From the NCBI RefSeq assembly GCF_018882415.1, contig NZ_JACVOL010000001.1:1651531-1715530 (forward strand): 64,000 bases of DNA. The letters are read 5' to 3'. The stretch is from Polynucleobacter sp. 86C-FISCH. GTDB lineage: Bacteria; Pseudomonadota; Gammaproteobacteria; Burkholderiales; Burkholderiaceae. A program made the position numbers and the translations under genes. The notes under the pieces were generated by a model that did no database searches, had not been told where the DNA came from, and saw only the letters and a program-made list of their open reading frames with translations. Shown piece after piece: positions 57,912 to 64,000 of this stretch (within the stretch, counting starts at the first letter, position 1; every line of letters begins with the position of its first letter).

Positions 57912-58298
57912 TTAGCGCTGAATAAGCTCTATTTTGTAGCCATCAGGATCGGTAACAAATGCAATGATGGTGTCGCCGCCAGCTACTGGTCCAGCTTCAC
58001 GAGTGACATTGCCACCAGCCGCCTTAATCTTGGCGCATGCAGCATATGCATCAGGAACACCAATGGCTATATGACCATATGCTGTTCCCATCTCGTAACT
58101 AGAAACTCCATGGTTATAGGTCAACTCAATCTCAGCTTGTCCATCGCCATTACCTTTGCCGTATCCCACAAAAGCGAGTGAGTATTTTTGCTCAGGACGC
58201 TCAGTAGTGCGCAGTAAATTCATACCCAATACTTTGGTGTAGAAATCAATGGAGCGATTCAAGTCGCCAACGCGAAGCATGGTATGTAAGATCATCAT
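57912..58298 (-). CDS. gloA: Lactoylglutathione lyase (glyoxalase I)
   Basis: A 128-residue metalloenzyme converting the methylglyoxal-glutathione adduct to lactoylglutathione. The start [28 protein letters not shown] and the metal-ligand segments ELTYNHG and GHIAIGVPD are characteristic. The last metal Glu is in YKIELIQ near residue 124. The first two codons are both ATG (58298 and 58295); either could start. It is two bases before the next gene. Confidence 0.95.
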   Translation of the reverse strand: MMILHTMLRVGDLNRSIDFYTKVLGMNLLRTTERPEQKYSLAFVGYGKGNGDGQAEIELTYNHGVSSYEMGTAYGHIAIGVPDAYAACAKIKAAGGNVTREAGPVAGGDTIIAFVTDPDGYKIELIQR

Positions 58299-58344
58299 GA
58301 GCTAAATATAACGCTATTTATTGAATCGTGTTTTGAATGAAAAA

Positions 58345-58363
58345 CCCCGGCATATAACCGGGG
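58345..58363 (-). terminator. Intrinsic terminator of the ETF-QO gene
   Basis: A six-base-pair stem (CCCCGG / CCGGGG) has a seven-base loop. Read on the minus strand, a TTTTTC run follows it. It lies 10 bases past the ETF-QO stop codon, between it and the gloA promoter region. Confidence 0.85.
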
Positions 58364-58372
58364 CTGTATTTA

Positions 58373-60043
58373 TTACATGGAAGCATAGTTCGGGCCGCCG
58401 CCACCTTCTGGCGTAACCCACACGATGTTTTGAGTTGGATCTTTAATATCGCAAGTCTTGCAATGAACACAGTTCTGAGAATTGATTTGCAAGCGTGGCT
58501 TGCCGTTAGTTTCTACGTACTCATACACGCCAGCAGGGCAGTAGCGTTGCTCGGGGCCTGCATAGGTTTTAAGGTTCACATCCACAGGCACCGAATCATT
58601 CTTCAAAGTTAAGTGAATAGGTTGATTCTCGGCATGATTCGTATTGGAAATAAATACGGATGAGAGGCGATCAAACGTAATCTTCCCATCTGGCTTCGGA
58701 TAATCAATGGGCTTGTGTTGAGCAGCGGGCTCAAGGCATTCGTGGTCAGCATGTTTTAGATGGACAGTCCAAGGCATATTACCGCCCAACAACTTCTGTT
58801 CCAAACCAACCATGAGGGTGCCGAGATAGAGCCCTTTTGACATCCATGGCTTGAAGTTACGCGCTTGATTGAGTTCTGTATGTAGCCAACTATTTTGGAA
58901 TGCAGTTGGGTAAGCAGATAAAACATCTTCAGAACGGTTTTCATTAATCGCTGCGACTGCCGCTTCTGCAGCAAGCATGCCTGTCTTAATGGCGGCATGA
59001 CTGCCTTTGATGCGTGATGCATTCAAATAGCCAGCATCGCAACCAATGAGTGCGCCACCAGGGAACACGGTTTTTGGCAGGCTGTTTAAGCCGCCTGCAG
59101 TTAACGCACGTGCACCATAAGCAATACGCTTGCCGCCTTCAAAAGTTTCACGAATTTTTGGATGCAACTTATAGCGTTGGAATTCTTCAAAAGGAGAAAG
59201 GTAAGGGTTCTTATATGAGAGGCCAACCACCAAGCCAACTGCAACCTTGTTATCACCTAGGTGATAAAGGAATGAGCCGCCATAGGTATCGCTCTCCAAT
59301 GGCCAGCCTGCCGTGTGGACAACCAGCCCAGGCTTGCTCTTGGAGGACTCCACTTCCCAGAGCTCCTTAATACCAATGCCATAGCTTTGTGGGTCGGCAT
59401 CTTTATCTAATGCAAATTTGGAGATGAGCTGTTTGCCGAGATGGCCGCGTGAACCCTCAGCAAAGAGGGTGTACTTGCCACGCAATTCCATACCAAGTTG
59501 AAATTGATCGGTTGGATTACCTTCTTTATCCAAACCCATTGAGCCAGTAATCACTCCACAAACTGCGCCTTGATCGTTATAGAGAATTTCTGCTGCTGGG
59601 AAGCCTGGGAAGATTTCAACGCCAAGATTTTCTGCTTGTTGCCCTAGCCAACGTGTCACGTTTGCAAGACTAACAATATAGTTGCCTTCATTTTTAAAGC
59701 AGTGGGGCAACATCCAATTCGGGACTTGATAAGAGTTATCGCTGGTCAAGAATAAAAACTGATCTTGAGTTACTTCTGTTTCTAATGGTGCACCCAGTTC
59801 TTTCCAATCTGGAAATAACTCAGCAAGCGCTTTTGGATCCATCACCGCGCCAGAAAGAATGTGAGCGCCGATTTCTGAGCCCTTTTCAAGAACGCATACG
59901 CTGATCTCTTTGCCGGAGGCATTGGCCAGTTGCTTGGCTTTAATGGCGGCTGATAAGCCTGCAGGCCCACCCCCAACAATGACTAAGTCATAGTCCATGG
60001 AGTCTCTGGGACCAAATTGCTCTACCAGTTCAGCAGCATTCAT
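58373..60043 (-). CDS. etfD: Electron transfer flavoprotein-ubiquinone oxidoreductase
   Basis: A 556-residue membrane-associated flavoprotein passing electrons from ETF to ubiquinone. The N-terminal FAD motif is DLVIVGGGPAGLSAAIKAK near residues 19-37. A single [4Fe-4S] cluster near the C-terminus is ligated by cysteines in RYCPAGVYEY and QNCVHCKTCDIKDP. It should receive electrons from the glutaryl-CoA and other acyl-CoA dehydrogenases. No etfAB genes lie in this window. It is divergent from the CoA-transferase genes. Confidence 0.96.
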   Translation of the reverse strand: MNAAELVEQFGPRDSMDYDLVIVGGGPAGLSAAIKAKQLANASGKEISVCVLEKGSEIGAHILSGAVMDPKALAELFPDWKELGAPLETEVTQDQFLFLTSDNSYQVPNWMLPHCFKNEGNYIVSLANVTRWLGQQAENLGVEIFPGFPAAEILYNDQGAVCGVITGSMGLDKEGNPTDQFQLGMELRGKYTLFAEGSRGHLGKQLISKFALDKDADPQSYGIGIKELWEVESSKSKPGLVVHTAGWPLESDTYGGSFLYHLGDNKVAVGLVVGLSYKNPYLSPFEEFQRYKLHPKIRETFEGGKRIAYGARALTAGGLNSLPKTVFPGGALIGCDAGYLNASRIKGSHAAIKTGMLAAEAAVAAINENRSEDVLSAYPTAFQNSWLHTELNQARNFKPWMSKGLYLGTLMVGLEQKLLGGNMPWTVHLKHADHECLEPAAQHKPIDYPKPDGKITFDRLSSVFISNTNHAENQPIHLTLKNDSVPVDVNLKTYAGPEQRYCPAGVYEYVETNGKPRLQINSQNCVHCKTCDIKDPTQNIVWVTPEGGGGPNYASM

Positions 60044-60201
60044 TCAATTTCTCCGAAATTTCTCAAAAATAGTGCTTTTCAGCCCTAATAGTTTAGTTCC
60101 AACTGTCAAAAACCGAATTAGTGCCAAGACCACCTTAATCAATGGGCTTGAAGCGTTATGATTGCTTTTTTACCCATTTTGGCAATATTAGGACAAAAGT
60201 T

Positions 60202-60903
60202 ATGAATAAAACTTACCCATCGGCAGTTGATGCCTTGCGGGATATCTTAAAAGACGGACAAAAATTAGCCGTTGGCGGCTTTGGTCTTTGTGGCATTCCT
60301 GAAGCTTTGATCCAGGCAGTGAAGGATTTGGGTGCTCAAAACTTAACTGCTATTGCAAATAATGCTGGCGTTGATGGTTTCGGATTAGGTTTGTTGCTGA
60401 ACTCGCGCCAAGTCAAAAAGATGGTTGCCTCATACGTGGGTGAAAACAAAGAATTTGAACGTCAGTATTTGGCAGGTGAGTTGGAGTTGGAATTTACGCC
60501 ACAAGGAACCTTAGCTGAAAAATTACGCGCAGGTGGTTGCGGTATTCCTGCTTTCTATACCAAGACTGGTGTTGGCACTTTAGTTGCCGAAGGTAAAGAA
60601 GAAAAAGAATTCGATGGTGAAAAATACATCATGGAGCGTTCAATCGTTTCGGATATATCTTTGGTGAAAGCTTGGAAAGCAGATAAGTCTGGTAACTTGG
60701 TCTACCGCTATACAGCACGTAACTTCAATCCAGTTGTGGCAATGGCTGGCAAGATTACAGTGGCTGAAGTTGAGGAGATTGTTGAGAACGGTCAACTTCA
60801 CCCGGATGAGATTCACACGCCTGGTATCTATGTACACCGCTTGGTGCTCCATACAACGCCAGAGAAGCGCATTGAGCAGCGCACGATGACTGCAAAAGCG
60901 TAA
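60202..60903 (+). CDS. scoA: Succinyl-CoA:3-ketoacid CoA-transferase subunit A
   Basis: A 233-residue subunit activating acetoacetate with CoA from succinyl-CoA. Family I motif [13 protein letters not shown] is near residues 26-38 and [14 protein letters not shown] near 54-67. ATG 60202 was chosen over an in-frame ATG at 60142 because AGGACAAAAG sits before it. The second subunit gene follows 42 bases downstream. The 158-base gap to etfD probably holds both divergent promoters, but no clear operator stands out. Confidence 0.95.
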   Translation: MNKTYPSAVDALRDILKDGQKLAVGGFGLCGIPEALIQAVKDLGAQNLTAIANNAGVDGFGLGLLLNSRQVKKMVASYVGENKEFERQYLAGELELEFTPQGTLAEKLRAGGCGIPAFYTKTGVGTLVAEGKEEKEFDGEKYIMERSIVSDISLVKAWKADKSGNLVYRYTARNFNPVVAMAGKITVAEVEEIVENGQLHPDEIHTPGIYVHRLVLHTTPEKRIEQRTMTAKA

Positions 60904-60945
60904 TTTCACGAATAGCAATAGAACAGAATATTTAGGAAGATCGAA

Positions 60946-61596
60946 ATGCCTTGGACAAGAGATGAGATGGCAGCACGTGCTGCTAAAGAATTAAAAGACG
61001 GTTACTACGTGAACTTGGGTATTGGTATGCCTACATTGGTTGCGAACCATGTACCAAAGGATATGGAAGTATGGCTCCAGTCTGAAAATGGCTTATTGGG
61101 TATTGGCCCATTTCCAACCGAAGAAACGATTGACGCAGACCTAATCAATGCTGGTAAGCAAACCATTACTACTTTGCCTGGTTCATCCATTTTTTCTTCT
61201 GCGGATTCTTTTGGAATGATTCGTGGCGGCAAAATCAATATTGCAATTTTGGGTGCAATGCAAGTGAGCGAACACGGCGATTTGGCCAACTGGATGATTC
61301 CAGGGAAAATGGTCAAAGGCATGGGTGGCGCGATGGACTTGGTAGCAGGCGTAAAGCACGTTGTTGTGCTTATGGAGCACGTTGCTAAGAAAAAAGATGG
61401 CACAGAAGAGCTCAAAATTTTGCCTAAGTGCACATTGCCTTTAACGGGCGTGGGCGTTATTAGTCAGATCATTACAGATCTATGTGTTCTTGACATTACT
61501 CCTAAGGGCTTAAAGTTGACAGAACTCGCTCCTGGCGTAACCAAAGAAGAAGTTATTGCTAAGACAGGTGCCCCTGTTGATACAACGGGTTTCTGA
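60946..61596 (+). CDS. scoB: Succinyl-CoA:3-ketoacid CoA-transferase subunit B
   Basis: A 216-residue subunit holding the catalytic glutamate, E47 in [14 protein letters not shown], which forms the covalent CoA thioester. [14 protein letters not shown] near residues 23-36 is the oxyanion/CoA-binding loop. The AGGAAGA ribosome-binding site is clear. With ScoA it links ketone-body use to the TCA cycle. Confidence 0.95.
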   Translation: MPWTRDEMAARAAKELKDGYYVNLGIGMPTLVANHVPKDMEVWLQSENGLLGIGPFPTEETIDADLINAGKQTITTLPGSSIFSSADSFGMIRGGKINIAILGAMQVSEHGDLANWMIPGKMVKGMGGAMDLVAGVKHVVVLMEHVAKKKDGTEELKILPKCTLPLTGVGVISQIITDLCVLDITPKGLKLTELAPGVTKEEVIAKTGAPVDTTGF

Positions 61597-61632
61597 GCAA
61601 TTTATCCAGATGAATGAAATAATGGAATCACT

Positions 61633-63507
61633 ATGTCGGGATTCCATTTTCCTCACTCAAAGCCCTCGACACCAAAGATGAATTCTGGTGTTGATCCTTC
61701 GCTGCATGCTCATAAAAAGGGTGATGCAAAACACACCCATAGCAAGCAAGTCTCCAATCAAAATTTACTGTTAATTGCCTTAGTACTTACTTTAGGCTTT
61801 TCCGGTGTCGAAGGGGCGGCAGCATACTTCGCCAATTCATTGGCGTTGATTTCTGATGCTGGGCACATGGTTACCGATGCGGCAGCACTCGGATTGGCTT
61901 TGTTGGCGCAAATTATTTCCCGTCGTCCACCGTCTCCAAAACATTCATTTGGATTTGGAAGGGCGGAGGCCTTAGCTGCATTTGTTAATAGTATTGTGAT
62001 GTTGGCCTTAGTCGTGTGGATTATGGTTGAGGCAATTAGTCGATTCTATGAGCCACATAAGGTAGACGGTCTTACCGTAACGGTTGTTGCTGCCATTGGC
62101 TTGTTGATGAACATCGTGGTTGCATGGGTGTTATCACGCGATAAGAAGAGTGTGAATACCCGCGCAGCTTTAGTACATGTCATGGGTGATTTGCTGGGAT
62201 CAATCGCCGCACTGATTGCTGGTGTAGTTATCCAGTTAACAGGCTGGATGCCAATCGATGCCATTTTGTCTATTTTGGTTTCACTCTTGATTCTGAAATC
62301 CACGATCTCCATTCTTCATGAGTCATATCACTTCCTCATGGAGGGAGTGCCGCTCCACATCGATTATTTGCAGGTAGGCACTGATTTAAAAAATGTTCCC
62401 GGCGTATTGGCTGTTCATGATCTTCATGTCTGGGAAATGACCCCTAGCTTTCCAGCATTGATTGGTCATATTGAAATTGCCGATATTCAAGAATGGCCTC
62501 AGATCATGTCTAGAATTAATGAAATGCTGTTAGATAAACATGGTATCGATCATGTGACCTTGCAGCCCGAAGTGATTGGTGAGGACCATGATCATGAGCA
62601 TGATCACGCCAGTCATGAAGTTCACAATGAAGCGCAGGCGGCAAATGTATTTCATGACGGCGAAACTTTTTATGTGGATTGCACTAGTGGCGATGAAAAA
62701 CACCGCATGGCATATCACGCATGGGGCAATCCAGGTAATCCAGTATTGATGTGTGTTCATGGCCTTACAAGACGTGGCAGTGACTTTAAGACTCTCGCGC
62801 TAGCGATGTGCAAAGACTATTACGTTGTCTGTCCAGATATTGTTGGCAGGGGTGATTCAGATCGACTTAGTAATCCAATGCTTTATGCCGTGCCACAGTA
62901 CGTTTCTGACATTGCTACGCTAGTTAAAAAGCTCGGTGTTTCACAAGTGGACTGGTTCGGTACATCTATGGGCGGTCTTATTGGAATGGTTTATGCGGCA
63001 ATGCCAAATTCGCCAATACGTCGCATGCTAATTAATGATGTGGGCCCTAGAATTGAGCCTGAGGCCATCAAACGTTTAGGTTCTTACGTAGGTCAGCCCT
63101 TTGCGTTTGCCAATCGTGAAGATGCTCTTTCTCGCTTGAATGAAATCTGCGCCAGTTTTGGCGAGCACACTGCGCAAGAGTGGGAAATCTATAACGGACC
63201 TATGTTGATTCAGAAAGAAGGTAAATGGATTATGCATTACGACCCAGATATCTCAGTACCTTTTGCTTCAGTTAATCCAATCATGGCCAAGGCAGGTGAA
63301 ATGGCGATGTGGCATGCCTTCAAGCAAATTCATATTCCAATGTTGATTGTGCGCGGCGGTAATTCCGATTTGCTGTCAGCAGCAACGGTAGCAGAAATGT
63401 GCAAAGTAAATCCTTATGCGCGCAGTATTGAGATTCCAAACGTAGGTCATGCTCCTGCATTTGTAAAGCCCGAACAAATTGCGTTGGCAAAAGAATTCTT
63501 TAGTTAA
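61633..63507 (+). CDS. Fusion protein: CDF-family metal transporter plus alpha/beta hydrolase
   Basis: A 624-residue single ORF. Residues 1-315 form a cation diffusion facilitator: a His-rich N-terminus, six helices, metal-site pairs H78/D82 (SDAGHMVTD) and H182/D186 (HVMGDLLGS), and a cytoplasmic ferredoxin-like domain. A His-rich linker (about 317-333) leads to an alpha/beta hydrolase (about 345-624) with oxyanion motif VHGL at 375-378, nucleophile S445 in GTSMGG, likely acid D579 and H606. No stop codon interrupts the joint. In other Burkholderiales I recall the hydrolase as a separate protein. Substrates of both halves are unknown; zinc is likely for the transporter. Confidence 0.88.
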   Translation: MSGFHFPHSKPSTPKMNSGVDPSLHAHKKGDAKHTHSKQVSNQNLLLIALVLTLGFSGVEGAAAYFANSLALISDAGHMVTDAAALGLALLAQIISRRPPSPKHSFGFGRAEALAAFVNSIVMLALVVWIMVEAISRFYEPHKVDGLTVTVVAAIGLLMNIVVAWVLSRDKKSVNTRAALVHVMGDLLGSIAALIAGVVIQLTGWMPIDAILSILVSLLILKSTISILHESYHFLMEGVPLHIDYLQVGTDLKNVPGVLAVHDLHVWEMTPSFPALIGHIEIADIQEWPQIMSRINEMLLDKHGIDHVTLQPEVIGEDHDHEHDHASHEVHNEAQAANVFHDGETFYVDCTSGDEKHRMAYHAWGNPGNPVLMCVHGLTRRGSDFKTLALAMCKDYYVVCPDIVGRGDSDRLSNPMLYAVPQYVSDIATLVKKLGVSQVDWFGTSMGGLIGMVYAAMPNSPIRRMLINDVGPRIEPEAIKRLGSYVGQPFAFANREDALSRLNEICASFGEHTAQEWEIYNGPMLIQKEGKWIMHYDPDISVPFASVNPIMAKAGEMAMWHAFKQIHIPMLIVRGGNSDLLSAATVAEMCKVNPYARSIEIPNVGHAPAFVKPEQIALAKEFFS

Positions 63508-63528
63508 TTCCTTATTTCATTTTTGCCG

Positions 63529-64000
63529 ATGGCAAATGCTCCCACTAACCCCGAAAAGCTAGCAGTATTTCAGGATGCTTGGTATGGCGAGCCTGCTGAA
63601 TCACACGCACTTGGGGTTTCGCAGATCCTGCAAACTCTCAACTTAGATGAAGCAACCCTCATTGCGGCAAGCAATATTGCACGCACCCACGGCAAAGAAG
63701 CGCTTATCAAGCTTATTGGTGAAGAGCCTGCTAAGTTACTGATTGGTTATCGAGGTTTGCGCCAGGCCCAAGCAAAGCTGATGCGTGACGATGGTGGCTT
63801 AAGTGTTACTGGCCAAGAAGAAATGCTCCGCAAAATGCTTTTAGCATTCGGTGATGACTTAAGGGTGGTGCTGATCTATCTCGCATCTCGATTGCAGACC
63901 CTGCGCTGGGTCACCCAGGAAAAAATCGAGATGCCAGCTGCTTGGGCGCAAGAAATTCTCAATATCGATGCCTCATTAGCCAACCGTCTTGGTATTTGGC
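63529..64000 (+). CDS. relA: GTP pyrophosphokinase RelA, N-terminal part (cut by window end)
   Basis: Reading from ATG 63529 gives 157 residues that run off the right edge. They match the N-terminal region of a long RelA/SpoT protein. The stretch GDDLRVVLIYLASRLQTLRW near residues 108-127 and the segment SLANRLGIW at the edge are family-typical. The usual HD hydrolase residues are not kept (ARTHG in place of HD), so it looks like a synthetase-only RelA that makes (p)ppGpp on stalled ribosomes. The synthetase domain lies outside the window. No ribosome-binding site is evident before the start. Confidence 0.9.
   Translation, partial: MANAPTNPEKLAVFQDAWYGEPAESHALGVSQILQTLNLDEATLIAASNIARTHGKEALIKLIGEEPAKLLIGYRGLRQAQAKLMRDDGGLSVTGQEEMLRKMLLAFGDDLRVVLIYLASRLQTLRWVTQEKIEMPAAWAQEILNIDASLANRLGIW

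Overview
The window reads as a low-GC member of the Burkholderiaceae, most likely a freshwater Polynucleobacter or close relative. This is an inference from gene order and protein families, without any database search. Pointers are a Burkholderiales-type chain (mdh / gntR / sdhCDAB-sdhE / gltA / leuC-lipoprotein-leuDB / asd / fimV / truA / trpFBA / accD / folC / SPOR / cvpA / purF / metZ), a DUF2863 protein, a Bpt/Aat pair, and base composition well below that of Burkholderia. Genes are packed tightly. No stretch over 300 bases lacks a gene; the widest gaps are about 100 to 160 bases. I saw no rRNA, tRNA, CRISPR array, insertion sequence or prophage.

Region 1 (1-11.9 kb) is almost entirely on the minus strand and reads as one long run. 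It goes from a methionine-type aminotransferase through a GST, a 3-hydroxyacyl-CoA dehydrogenase, a DUF3429 membrane protein, rarA, a DsbA-fold isomerase, a periplasmic cyclophilin, a fused pabB-pabC, a Nudix hydrolase, aat and bpt to pyrD, and ends at a clear hairpin terminator. An IclR regulator lies beyond it. Region 2 (11.9-14 kb) holds yaaA and a DUF2863 gene, closed by a strong bidirectional terminator against a small secreted MliC-like protein and mdh on the other strand.

Region 3 (15.5-38 kb) is central metabolism on the plus strand. A GntR/UTRA regulator is divergent from mdh across a perfect 14-bp palindrome. Then come succinate dehydrogenase, citrate synthase, leucine, aspartate-semialdehyde, tryptophan, fatty-acid, folate, purine and methionine genes. 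Many are coupled by overlapping or near-overlapping stop/start codons.

Region 4 (38-52.7 kb) is the most distinctive part. It is a sulfur-oxidation island with an ArsR-type regulator, soxCD, soxYZ, soxA, soxX and soxB. After these come a secreted DsrE-like protein, a periplasmic metallo-beta-lactamase-fold protein, a small cytochrome c, three YeeE/YedE-family membrane proteins (likely thiosulfate or other sulfur-compound uptake), a DUF442 phosphatase/sulfurtransferase-like protein, a thioesterase and mnmH. Divergently placed modB-modC, without modA, could supply molybdate for SoxC, which is a molybdoenzyme. With soxCD present, the predicted outcome is full oxidation of thiosulfate to sulfate.

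Region 5 (52.7-64 kb) holds acyl-CoA and electron-transfer functions (glutaryl-CoA dehydrogenase, ETF-ubiquinone oxidoreductase, succinyl-CoA:3-ketoacid CoA-transferase). It also has a YhhQ-type queuosine-precursor transporter, a YbiT-type ABC-F ATPase and a glyoxalase. Near the end is an unusual single ORF joining a cation-diffusion-facilitator transporter to an alpha/beta hydrolase. The window ends inside relA.
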